Source: Cypionkella sp.
GTDB taxonomy: Bacteria; Pseudomonadota; Alphaproteobacteria; Rhodobacterales; Rhodobacteraceae
DNA: 8,181 nucleotides
Assembly: GCA_018063485.1 (NCBI GenBank)
Contig: JAGPBG010000081.1
Coordinates: 1-8,181 of the forward strand
Direction: 5' to 3'
Shown: positions 1 to 8,181 of the stretch, piece by piece
Numbering within the stretch: the stretch's first letter is position 1
Layout of the letters: every line of letters starts with the position of its first letter
Notes under the pieces: generated by a model
Told to the model about the DNA's origin: nothing
Databases searched by the model: none
The model's input: the letters and a program-made list of their open reading frames with translations, nothing else
Program-made: the position numbers and the translations under genes

Positions 1-126
1 GAACCGGTAGCCACCCAGAAGATATTGCACGTTGTACTTGGAGGTGGCGACCAAAACGTCCAGCCCCGCCACCTCCATCAGCCGGTCAATGCGATCGAGA
101 TCGGGCAAAAGGGCGGCAGGTTGCAT
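1..126 (-). CDS. M24/creatinase-type Xaa-Pro peptidase-like protein, N-terminal fragment
   Basis: The first 42 codons of a minus-strand gene are open to the left edge of the window. I translated them by hand from the ATG at 126-124. The segment RIDRLMEVAGLDVLVATS (residues 12-29) followed by NVQYLLGGYRF (32-42) is the typical opening of a creatinase N-terminal domain, which precedes the pita-bread catalytic domain in Xaa-Pro aminopeptidases, prolidases and creatinases. The metal ligands would lie outside the window, so neither activity nor substrate can be judged. The ATG is the first possible start: an in-frame TGA lies 11 codons upstream (159-157), with no ATG, GTG or TTG between. No convincing Shine-Dalgarno sequence precedes it, so the start is moderately certain. 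The gene lies 93 bases downstream of corA and probably has its own promoter. The family call rests on pattern recognition of a short fragment. Confidence 0.72.
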   Translation of the reverse strand, partial: MQPAALLPDLDRIDRLMEVAGLDVLVATSKYNVQYLLGGYRF

Positions 127-142
127 TGAAGGCGTGACATTA

Positions 143-203
143 CCAGAATTACCGCATCAGTTGCAGTTTTTGATGCCAATCTGTCAAGATTTTGCAATTC
201 TGG
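143..203. repeat. Nested inverted repeats between corA and the M24 gene
   Basis: An outer perfect 8-base pair of arms, CCAGAATT (143-150) and AATTCTGG (196-203), encloses two smaller perfect inverted repeats. One is GCATCA (154-159) with TGATGC (171-176). The other is AATCT (178-182) with AGATT (187-191), separated by four bases. The minus-strand -35 hexamer TTGACA (187-182) lies across this last dyad. The segment is visibly more AT-rich than the flanking genes. It may be an operator region or an RNA structure. It does not look like a standard intrinsic terminator, because no GC-rich stem is followed by a U run. Confidence 0.5.
159..187 (-). promoter_or_regulatory. Candidate promoter of the M24 peptidase gene
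   Basis: Read on the minus strand, a perfect -35 hexamer TTGACA occupies 187-182. A -10 at the right distance is weak: TGCAAC with a 16-base spacer or GCAACT with a 17-base spacer. Transcription would begin near 150, giving a leader of about 25 bases before the ATG at 126, which is a sensible geometry. Weak -10 elements are common in GC-rich alphaproteobacteria, but the call depends mainly on the -35. Confidence 0.35.
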
Positions 204-219
204 CCCTACCAGGTTTCCG

Positions 220-1179
220 TCAAAGCCACCTCTTCCATTTCAGGAAAAGATAGGTGCCCACCGCAGTGGCCAGCATCATTCCCAAAGCCATCGGATACCC
301 ATAGCGCCAATGAAGCTCGGGCATTATGCCAAAGTTCATCCCATAAGCCGATGCAATCAAGGTCGGCGGCAGGAACAGTGCTGCCACCACCGACAGGATC
401 TTGACCGTGCCGTTTTGGGTTAGACCGATCACGCCCAGGGTGGTATCGGTGGCTAACCCCAGACGGGACGACAGGAAATCAGCGTGAACCTCCAGCGCCT
501 GAACGTCACGCTGAATCGCTTTGACCAAGGGCTTGAGCGCCTCATTCTCGGCCCGCTCTTCCAGATTCTGTCCGAAAAAGCCAAGCGCGCGCTGGATCGT
601 CAGCAAGGATAGGCGCACACGGCCGATCAGATCGCCCTCACGCCCGACTTGCCGCAAGGCGTTATGCAGGAATTCATCGGTGGATTTGTCGCCATTGTGG
701 AACACATCGCGCATGACCCCGTCGAGCGCCGAGCCTGCGCCTTCGAGAAGATCGGCCAGGCGTCCGGTGATTTCCTCCATCAGCCCCAGAAAAACCCGCG
801 CAGGCGTGGCGCACCCCGGCCCGGATTTGTCGGCGCGCTTGCCGTAGGTTTCGAAGGGACGCGGGGCGTGGTGACGAATAGTGACAAGGCGGTTTTGCGA
901 CAAGGCAAAACAGACCGGGCCAGAGATGGGTGTCTGGCTTTGCGACATGCCGGGAAGCACGACCGTCATGTAATCAATGCTGTCCTCCCGATAGAGACGG
1001 TTGGACACCTCGATCTCTTCCATATCGGCAAGGCTGGGCACGTCTACGCCCAATGCCCGCGCCTGATCTTCCTGTTCGGGCGTAGGACGATAGAGATCAA
1101 CCCAGATGGCCCCCTCCAAGGGCGGGGGATCGGGAAGCTGCTGCAAGCCCTTGTCGTGCTGGGAATAGGCAAAAATCAT
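220..1179 (-). CDS. corA: CorA-family magnesium/divalent cation channel
   Basis: This is a 319-residue inner-membrane channel of the CorA family, which works as a pentamer for Mg2+ (sometimes Co2+/Ni2+) uptake. The signature YGMNF is at residues 279-283 at the end of the first predicted membrane helix (about 258-280). It is followed by the periplasmic loop MPEL (286-289), a second helix (about 295-314) and a basic C-terminal tail KWKRWL. The long N-terminal part is the cytoplasmic funnel, with a helical region at about 130-245. Length and topology are normal for the family. The ATG at 1179 lies 9 bases after the gyrB stop, and its Shine-Dalgarno GAGGA (1190-1186, six bases from the ATG) overlaps that stop codon. 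The gene is therefore probably co-transcribed and translationally coupled with gyrB. Ion preference cannot be read from the sequence; related Zn2+ transporters (ZntB) are the main alternative. Confidence 0.9.
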   Translation of the reverse strand: MIFAYSQHDKGLQQLPDPPPLEGAIWVDLYRPTPEQEDQARALGVDVPSLADMEEIEVSNRLYREDSIDYMTVVLPGMSQSQTPISGPVCFALSQNRLVTIRHHAPRPFETYGKRADKSGPGCATPARVFLGLMEEITGRLADLLEGAGSALDGVMRDVFHNGDKSTDEFLHNALRQVGREGDLIGRVRLSLLTIQRALGFFGQNLEERAENEALKPLVKAIQRDVQALEVHADFLSSRLGLATDTTLGVIGLTQNGTVKILSVVAALFLPPTLIASAYGMNFGIMPELHWRYGYPMALGMMLATAVGTYLFLKWKRWL

Positions 1180-1185
1180 CTGCCG

Positions 1186-1188
1186 TCC

Positions 1189-1190
<2 letters not shown>
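1186..1190 (-). promoter_or_regulatory. corA ribosome binding site overlapping the gyrB stop
   Basis: GAGGA on the minus strand shares bases with the gyrB TGA (1191-1189) and ends six bases before the corA ATG. This arrangement is typical of translational re-initiation or coupling, and it fixes the corA start. Confidence 0.7.
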
Positions 1191-3697
<2,507 letters not shown>

Positions 3698-3713
3698 GCC
3701 TTGGGCACAAGAT

Positions 3714-4340
3714 TTAGAGGTTTGAGAGGCCTATCACGATCCCCACGCCGATCAGCAAAATCCCCGAGACCATGTTCAGTTTGTGGATCTTTTCGGGAGA
3801 GGACAAAAGCTGACGCGCGCGATCAAGAAACAGGGCAAGACACAGGTTTCCCAGCATCGGAACCAAGGCGGAAACCATCAAGATCGCCACAATATCGGGG
3901 GCGGTCACGCGAGTCAGATCGAAGAAGCCGGGCAAGACGCCCATGTAAAACAGGATTGCCTTGGGGTTGCCGATCACCGCAGCTACGCCCACGGCAAAGC
4001 CCGCCCACATGCCGGGGCGGGTCATGGCGCGATCTGCCGTGAGTTTTGCGGCCGGTTTTCGAATCAATAGCACGCCCATCACAAGAAAGACCACCGCCGC
4101 GACCCAGCGCAACAGGTTCAGGAAATCACCATAGACGGACAGGATCCAGGTCAGGCCGAAAATCGCCGCCATCGGCCAGATCAAATCACCCAGAGCGACG
4201 CCGATTGCCAGTGGCCAAGCCGCCGAGAACCCACCCGAAAGCGCGCGGGCGGTCAGCGCCACCCAGACCGGTCCAGGGATCACCCAGAGCAAGGCCATGC
4301 CGCCTGCGTAAAGGATCAACTGATGCAGGGTGATGGTCAT
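3714..4340 (-). CDS. LysE/RhtB-family amino-acid exporter-like membrane protein
   Basis: This 208-residue hydrophobic protein has about six predicted membrane segments (roughly 7-29, 39-63, 76-94, 112-138, 149-172 and 188-206). The family markers are the early PGP motif (22-24) in the first segment and GNPKAILFY (124-132) in the fourth. The basic stretch RKPAAKLTADR (94-104) fits the cytoplasmic loop between the two halves. LysE/RhtB proteins export amino acids such as lysine, homoserine, threonine or leucine, or other small solutes; the substrate here cannot be deduced. Length is normal. The start ATG at 4340 is 41 bases after the VOC stop. The Shine-Dalgarno region is poor, so expression may be low or depend on read-through from recF-VOC. 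It ends 74 bases before gyrB, with no strong terminator hairpin seen after it. Confidence 0.88.
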   Translation of the reverse strand: MTITLHQLILYAGGMALLWVIPGPVWVALTARALSGGFSAAWPLAIGVALGDLIWPMAAIFGLTWILSVYGDFLNLLRWVAAVVFLVMGVLLIRKPAAKLTADRAMTRPGMWAGFAVGVAAVIGNPKAILFYMGVLPGFFDLTRVTAPDIVAILMVSALVPMLGNLCLALFLDRARQLLSSPEKIHKLNMVSGILLIGVGIVIGLSNL

Positions 4341-4381
4341 GATGCTGCCGAAAAGGAACTACCCGATGGCATATACTGGGA

Positions 4382-4813
4382 TTACTTCGCTTGGGGAAGG
4401 GTCAGACTGCCATCATCTGCCAAGGGCCAGAACGGATTCATCGCGACTTCCCAGACATGGCCGTCGGGGTCTGCCCAATAGCCGGAGTAGCCACCCCAGA
4501 ACACCTTTTCGGGGGCTTTCAAAGCGGTGCCACCGGCAGCGAGCGCAGCGGCATAGGCCCTATCCACCTCGGCCTCGGTCGCGAAGTTCTGGGCGAGGGT
4601 CATTGCTCCACTGCCCAAAGCCGCAGCTTCACGGCCCTGATCCTTGGCCAGATCCTCACGGCCAAACAGGCCCAGCACCACCCCATGCATTTGATAAAAT
4701 GCCACCCCTTCGGTGCGAGAATGTTCGACCCACCCCAGCCGTGCGTAAAAGGCGCGGGCGGCATCCAGATCAGTGACGCCAAGGGTGATCAGGGTTACGC
4801 GTTGCGGGGTCAT
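4382..4813 (-). CDS. VOC (glyoxalase/bleomycin-resistance fold) family protein
   Basis: This 143-residue protein matches one vicinal oxygen chelate module pair. The N-terminal strand-helix is VTLITLGVTDLDAARAFYAR (6-25). The C-terminal strand region contains GYSGYWADPDGHVWEVAMNP (108-127), the usual closing motif with Glu122. In metal-dependent VOC enzymes the first strand usually carries a His; the equivalent position here (about Leu7) is not a ligand, so classical glyoxalase I metal chemistry is doubtful. It resembles a widespread group of uncharacterised VOC proteins with a conserved FWGGYSGY segment (105-112), so the fold is clear and the substrate unknown. The ATG (4813-4811) overlaps the recF TGA as ATGA. 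A GAGG Shine-Dalgarno (4821-4818) lies inside the last recF codons, indicating translational coupling to recF. Confidence 0.9.
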   Translation of the reverse strand: MTPQRVTLITLGVTDLDAARAFYARLGWVEHSRTEGVAFYQMHGVVLGLFGREDLAKDQGREAAALGSGAMTLAQNFATEAEVDRAYAAALAAGGTALKAPEKVFWGGYSGYWADPDGHVWEVAMNPFWPLADDGSLTLPQAK

Positions 4814-5907
4814 ACTTCCTCGATCCTGCTTAGGCCTGCGGTTTCAGTAACGGTAAAATTCTGCGCCCGCTCGCCCAGAGTGTCAAACAAAACGGCCTCG
4901 GTGCCGGTCATCATCGCCTGCGCGCCCAAGGCGCAAATCTCATCATAGAGGGCTGCCCTGCGCGTGGCATCCAGATGCGCCGCCACCTCATCCAGCAGAA
5001 TTATCGGCGCGTGGCCCAGATCGACAGCAAGGGCGCGCGCATTGGCAAGGATCAGGCTGATCAGCAGTGCCTTTTGCTCGCCGGTGGAACATTGATCGGC
5101 TGGCTGATCCTTGGCGGCATAGCGCGCCGTCAGATCAACACGGTGGGGCCCAATCAGAGTGCGCCCGACGGCCATATCACGCCTGCGGCCTTCGGCCCAG
5201 ACCTGCCTCCAATCCGCGGGGGCGACCTCACCTTCGGAGTTGATCAATGCCAGTTCGGCCCGCGGGAACACGGTCTGCGCGCCGTCTTGGGTCTGCGCGA
5301 GTATTGCCAATGCCGCCTGTCGATTATCGCTGATCGTGATGGCAAACTGCGCCATCTGCGCCTCAAGGGCGGCATACCAATAGACATCGGCAACCTGGTC
5401 TTTCAGCAGCCGGTTGCGGTCGCGCATGGCTTTCTCATAACCCAGCACGGCCTCGGCATGATCGGGGGTAAAGGACAGCGTCATGCGGTCAAGAAACCGC
5501 CGTCGCCCTTCTGCCGCCTCGATCCACAGCCGGTCCATCGCGGGAACCAGCCACAACACGCGCAAAATCCGCCCCAGGGCCGACTGTGCAGCAGGCTTGT
5601 CGTCGATGCGCACAAAGCGCGGCGCACCCGCCTCGGCTCCGGTTTGTACCTGATGCGCCGCACCAAGGCCTTGCACTTCGGCGGTAACTTTCCAACCGAG
5701 GGATTCTGGCTTGCGGGCGATTTCCTCGGCCCCGGCGCGGCGCAGGCCCCGACCGGGTGAGAGCAGTGAAACCGCCTCAAGAATGTTGGTTTTTCCGGCC
5801 CCATTCGGACCCCATATCGCCACCGGTCGCCCGTCAAACTGCATTCGCCCGGAGTGATGGCTGCGAAAATGCGACAGCGACAGCGCGGTGATGGCAAGAC
5901 CGCTCAC
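4810..5907 (-). CDS. recF: DNA replication/repair protein RecF
   Basis: RecF is an SMC-like ATPase that, with RecO and RecR, loads RecA at single-strand gaps bound by SSB. The 365 residues carry the expected elements: the N-terminal strand with HFRSH (13-17), Walker A GPNGAGKT (33-40), the ABC-type signature STGEQK (274-279), Walker B IILLDE (302-307) and the D-loop HLD (311-313). All catalytic motifs are intact and length is typical. The start is GTG at 5907, supported by AAGGGG five bases upstream (5918-5913) and by the family N-terminus beginning right there. It lies 42 bases after dnaN, as in the classical dnaA-dnaN-recF order, and its stop overlaps the next gene's ATG. No separate promoter is evident, so it is probably transcribed with dnaN. 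Confidence 0.97.
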   Translation of the reverse strand: MSGLAITALSLSHFRSHHSGRMQFDGRPVAIWGPNGAGKTNILEAVSLLSPGRGLRRAGAEEIARKPESLGWKVTAEVQGLGAAHQVQTGAEAGAPRFVRIDDKPAAQSALGRILRVLWLVPAMDRLWIEAAEGRRRFLDRMTLSFTPDHAEAVLGYEKAMRDRNRLLKDQVADVYWYAALEAQMAQFAITISDNRQAALAILAQTQDGAQTVFPRAELALINSEGEVAPADWRQVWAEGRRRDMAVGRTLIGPHRVDLTARYAAKDQPADQCSTGEQKALLISLILANARALAVDLGHAPIILLDEVAAHLDATRRAALYDEICALGAQAMMTGTEAVLFDTLGERAQNFTVTETAGLSRIEEV

Positions 5908-5912
5908 TTGGG

Positions 5913-5918
5913 CCCCTT
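5913..5918 (-). promoter_or_regulatory. recF ribosome binding site (decides the GTG start)
   Basis: AAGGGG on the minus strand stands five bases before the GTG at 5907-5905. This is ideal spacing and supports GTG as the true initiation codon. Confidence 0.65.
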
Positions 5919-5949
5919 TACCTTGGCTAAAACAGTCAGAACTGCTGCG

Positions 5950-7068
5950 CTAGACGCGCATCGGCATGACGACATAGATTGCCGAGGTGTCATTGCCTTC
6001 GCGCATCAAGGTTGGATCGCCCGAAGAATTGAACAGGAACACGGCGTTTTCGCGATCAACCTGACTGGCAATTTCAAGCAGGTATTTTGCGTTGAAGCCA
6101 ATTTCCAACCGCTCATCACCGTAAGCCACGGCCAGCTCTTCCTCGGCAGCACCCGAATCGGGGGCGTTGACCGACAGGATCAGACGATCCTCATCAAGAC
6201 TAAGCTTGACGGCGCGGCTGCGTTCCGAGGACACGGTGGCCACCCGGTCAACAGCCTTGGCGAATTCAGACGCATCCACTTCCAACCGCTTGGTATTGCC
6301 GGTGGGGATGACGCGGGTGTAATCTGGGAAAGTGCCGTCGATCACCTTTGAGGTAAGCGTGATCAAGGGTGTGGCAAAGCGCACCTTGGTTTCCGAGACC
6401 GAAACCGCGATCGTCGCCTCGTCATCATCGAGCAGTTTGCGCAACTCGTTCACCGTCTTGCGCGGCACGATCACGCCGGGCATGCCTTGTGCGCCATCGG
6501 GCAAAGGAGCGTCGATACGGGCAAGTCGGTGGCCGTCAGTGGCCACACAGCGCAACACCGGGCCGATTTCGCCGCTGGCGACGTGCAGATAGACGCCGTT
6601 CAGATAATAGCGCGTCTCCTCTGTGGAAATGGCAAACTTTGCCTTGTCAAACAACCGGCGCAACACCGGTGCCGGGGCCGAGAAATTGGAGCTGTATTCC
6701 GAAGTTGCCATCACCGGGAAATCTTCTTTCGGCAAGGTGGCAAGGCTGAAGGTGGAGCGCCCGGCAGCAATTGTCAGGCGGCCAGTTGCGGCATCTTCGG
6801 TGAGGGCAACCAGCGCACCATCGGGCAGTTTGCGAATGATCTCGTGCAACATCACAGCGGAAACCGTGGTGGCACCGCCACGTTCCACAACGGCGGAGGC
6901 GCGGTCCACCACTTCGATATCCAGATCGGTGGCGCGGAAAGACACGGTGTTGCCCTCGGCCTCGATCAGCACGTTGGCAAGGATCGGGATGGTGTTGCGT
7001 CGCTCAACAACCGATTGGGCCTGAGCGAGGGCCTTGAGAAGCGTGGCGCGTTCGATGCTGATCTTCAT
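5950..7068 (-). CDS. dnaN: DNA polymerase III beta subunit (sliding clamp)
   Basis: DnaN forms the dimeric ring that tethers DNA polymerases and other partners to DNA. The chosen product is 372 residues starting MKISIERATLLKALAQAQ, as is usual for alphaproteobacterial clamps. Peptide-binding pocket motifs are visible: ATDGHRLA (176-183), FPDYTRVIP (247-255) and the C-terminal VVMPMR (366-371). The early motif RRNTIPILANVL (23-34) is also characteristic. An upstream in-frame ATG at 7086 would add six residues (MAKGKD) but has only a weak GGG-type upstream sequence. The ATG at 7068 has AAGGGA six bases before it and matches family N-termini, so I chose it. The gene follows dnaA by 114 bases and precedes recF by 42, and is intact. 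Confidence 0.97.
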   Translation of the reverse strand: MKISIERATLLKALAQAQSVVERRNTIPILANVLIEAEGNTVSFRATDLDIEVVDRASAVVERGGATTVSAVMLHEIIRKLPDGALVALTEDAATGRLTIAAGRSTFSLATLPKEDFPVMATSEYSSNFSAPAPVLRRLFDKAKFAISTEETRYYLNGVYLHVASGEIGPVLRCVATDGHRLARIDAPLPDGAQGMPGVIVPRKTVNELRKLLDDDEATIAVSVSETKVRFATPLITLTSKVIDGTFPDYTRVIPTGNTKRLEVDASEFAKAVDRVATVSSERSRAVKLSLDEDRLILSVNAPDSGAAEEELAVAYGDERLEIGFNAKYLLEIASQVDRENAVFLFNSSGDPTLMREGNDTSAIYVVMPMRV

Positions 7069-7074
7069 GTCTTT

Positions 7075-7080
7075 TCCCTT
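7075..7080 (-). promoter_or_regulatory. dnaN ribosome binding site (decides the start)
   Basis: AAGGGA on the minus strand lies six bases before the ATG at 7068 and favours it over the in-frame ATG at 7086. That upstream codon lies just 5' of this site, within the short dyad CCATC-CC-GATGG (7083-7094). Confidence 0.6.
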
Positions 7081-7130
7081 TGCCATCCCGATGGGACAAC
7101 GAAACCAGCCGGGTTCTACCGGGCCATAGA

Positions 7131-7160
7131 GTTTGCGCGACTTTGCGAAGGTTTGCGAGA
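7131..7160. repeat. Three tandem 10-bp units with TTTGCG core in the dnaA-dnaN spacer
   Basis: The hexamer TTTGCG occurs at 7132-7137, 7142-7147 and 7152-7157, exactly 10 bases apart, each preceded by G or C. On the transcribed sense strand the core reads CGCAAA. The phase equals about one helical turn, so all three cores face the same side of DNA. They do not match the DnaA box (TTATCCACA), the alphaproteobacterial LexA box (GTTC-N7-GTTC) or CtrA sites (TTAA-N7-TTAA). They lie in the stretch running from the spacer to just past the -10 of a possible dnaN promoter, an ordinary operator position. Function is unknown. Confidence 0.6.
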
Positions 7161-7168
7161 GCCGTCAA
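7140..7168 (-). promoter_or_regulatory. dnaN: Candidate dnaN promoter
   Basis: TTGACG (7168-7163, five of six to consensus) on the minus strand is followed after 17 bases by CAAAGT (7145-7140, three of six). The -10 is weak, so this is tentative. The site begins only 14 bases after the dnaA stop, and the phased TTTGCG repeats overlie its spacer, its -10 and the likely start point. If real, dnaN-recF would have a promoter separate from dnaA. Confidence 0.35.
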
Positions 7169-7182
7169 GCCCGCCTCTGATC

Positions 7183-8181
7183 TTAGCCCTGCAACAACCG
7201 GCGCAACAGTTGCAAATCGTCCGACAGTTGCGAGTCAACGGCCATCAGTTCTTCGATCTTGCGCACGCCGTGCATGATGGTGGTGTGGTCCCGCCCACCA
7301 AAACGCCGGCCGATTTCAGGCAGCGAGCGCGGGGTCATTTGCTTGGACAGATACATCGCCACCTGACGCGGCCGGGCAATGTTGCGCAACCGCTTGGGGC
7401 CGATCATATCCGACAGCCGGATGTTGTAATGCTCGGCCACCTTGCGCTGAATCTCTTCGATGGTCAGCTTGCGATCCGAAGCGCGCAGGATGTCGGCAAG
7501 ACAATCTTGCGCCAACTCCAGGGTGATTTCACGGCCCACAAGCGAGGCAAAGGCGAACAGGCGAGTCAGCGCACCTTCAAGGACGCGGACATTGGTGGTG
7601 ATGCGATGGGCCAAGAACTCCAGCACCGGCTTTGATATATCAAGCCCTTTGTATTGCTGCCGGTAAAACTCGGTCTTTTGCTGCAAGATGCCAAGGCGCA
7701 ATTCGTAATCGGTGGGATGCAGGTCCACCACCAGCCCGCATTGCAGGCGCGACTTGATGCGGTCTTCCAGATCCTTGATTTCGCCCGGAGCGCGATCGGC
7801 GGAAATGACGATCTGTTTGTTTTGATCAACCAGCGCGTTGAAGGTGTGGAAGAACTCCTCTTGAGTGGAATCCTTGCCCGCGATGAATTGCACATCATCG
7901 ACCATCAATACATCAACGGACCTGAAGATTTCCTTGAAATCCATGATCTGCTTCTCACGCAGCGCCTGAACAAAACGATACATGAATTGCTCGGCGGAAA
8001 GATAAAGCACGCGCAGATGCGGCTGGCGAAGCTGTAACTCATGCGCGATGGCGTGCATCAAATGGGTTTTGCCAAGCCCGACACCACCATAGAGAAACAA
8101 CGGATTGAAAGTAACCGGGCCACCTTCGGCCACACGGCGGGCGGCGGCATGGGCGAGTTCGTTGGGCTTGCCCACGACGAA
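7183..8181 (-). CDS. dnaA: Chromosomal replication initiator DnaA (5' end outside window)
   Basis: DnaA is the AAA+ ATPase that binds DnaA boxes at oriC, opens the duplex and loads the replicative helicase. The frame is open through the right edge; 332 residues are visible and roughly the first 120-130 (domains I and II) are missing. In window numbering the AAA+ domain shows Walker A GGVGLGKT (32-39), Walker [10 protein letters not shown] (91-99), the sensor I region VISADR (125-130), EDRIKSRL with the arginine finger (139-146), and the sensor II region [12 protein letters not shown] (197-208). Domain IV carries the DNA-binding signature [16 protein letters not shown] (290-305). The stop TAA is at 7185-7183. 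The true start and promoter lie outside the window. No cluster of DnaA boxes is visible here, so oriC is not shown. Confidence 0.97.
   Translation of the reverse strand, partial: FVVGKPNELAHAAARRVAEGGPVTFNPLFLYGGVGLGKTHLMHAIAHELQLRQPHLRVLYLSAEQFMYRFVQALREKQIMDFKEIFRSVDVLMVDDVQFIAGKDSTQEEFFHTFNALVDQNKQIVISADRAPGEIKDLEDRIKSRLQCGLVVDLHPTDYELRLGILQQKTEFYRQQYKGLDISKPVLEFLAHRITTNVRVLEGALTRLFAFASLVGREITLELAQDCLADILRASDRKLTIEEIQRKVAEHYNIRLSDMIGPKRLRNIARPRQVAMYLSKQMTPRSLPEIGRRFGGRDHTTIMHGVRKIEELMAVDSQLSDDLQLLRRLLQG

Noticed and set aside
4975..5760. 261-codon open frame on the plus strand opposite recF
   Set aside because: The recF frame carries all ABC-type ATPase motifs; the antisense frame has none.
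5930..5942. LexA-like box before recF
   Set aside because: The minus strand reads GTTC-N5-GTTT; the alphaproteobacterial LexA box needs GTTC-N7-GTTC, so both spacing and sequence fail.
5929..5944. Possible terminator between dnaN and recF
   Set aside because: CAGT-4-ACTG followed by TTTT on the minus strand has only a 4-base stem, too weak for an intrinsic terminator, and recF is expected to be co-transcribed.
7069..7086. Upstream ATG for dnaN (adds six residues)
   Set aside because: It has a weaker ribosome binding site than the ATG at 7068, and the family N-terminus begins at MKISIER. It is kept only as a low-interest alternative.
7069..7182. Origin of replication in the dnaA-dnaN spacer
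   Set aside because: No TTATCCACA-like DnaA boxes and no AT-rich unwinding stretch were seen; the three TTTGCG repeats alone do not support an origin.
7206..7231. Direct repeat of ACAGTTGC, 18 bases apart, in the dnaA 3' end
   Set aside because: It lies in frame and encodes similar SQL/LQL residues of the C-terminal helix, so coding constraint explains it.
6487..7635. 382-codon open frame on the plus strand, antisense to dnaN and the dnaA 3' end
   Set aside because: It runs across two conserved genes and their spacer. Its sequence resembles no family I know and is rich in His, Gln and Gly as expected from an antisense frame in GC-rich DNA.

Overview
The window is a stretch of bacterial chromosome core, about 60% GC. 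Its protein sequences look like those of alphaproteobacteria, most likely Rhodobacteraceae (Rhodobacter/Roseobacter group). That placement comes from recognising the DnaA, DnaN and GyrB sequences and the accompanying genes; no search was run. All eight genes lie on the minus strand, so transcription runs from high to low coordinates. No tRNA, rRNA, CRISPR array, transposase, phage gene or broken gene was seen. No gene-free stretch exceeds about 115 bases.

In transcriptional order the layout is as follows. dnaA comes first; its 5' part is cut off by the right edge. A 114-base spacer follows, holding three helically phased TTTGCG repeats. Then come dnaN (sliding clamp), a 42-base gap, and recF, which starts with GTG. 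A VOC/glyoxalase-fold gene has its ATG overlapping the recF stop (ATGA). A LysE/RhtB-type exporter gene follows after 41 bases. A 74-base spacer then carries a clear sigma-70-type promoter and leads to gyrB. A corA-type divalent cation channel gene starts 9 bases after the gyrB stop, with its Shine-Dalgarno sequence overlapping that stop. After a 93-base AT-rich spacer containing nested inverted repeats comes the N-terminus of a creatinase/M24 peptidase-like protein, cut by the left edge.

Functionally this is the classical dnaA-dnaN-recF-gyrB replication and repair neighbourhood: initiator, processivity clamp, gap-repair mediator and the supercoiling subunit of gyrase. Two small accessory genes (VOC and LysE) sit between recF and gyrB, and a Mg2+ channel is coupled to gyrB. 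Likely transcription units are dnaA (promoter outside the window), dnaN-recF-VOC-(LysE), gyrB-corA, and the M24 gene.

I see no evidence for a previously undescribed multi-gene system. The items worth a second look are regulatory: the 10-bp-phased repeats over a possible dnaN promoter, an eight-C run inside the gyrB promoter spacer, the translational coupling of recF to a VOC gene and of gyrB to corA, and the nested dyads upstream of the M24 gene.
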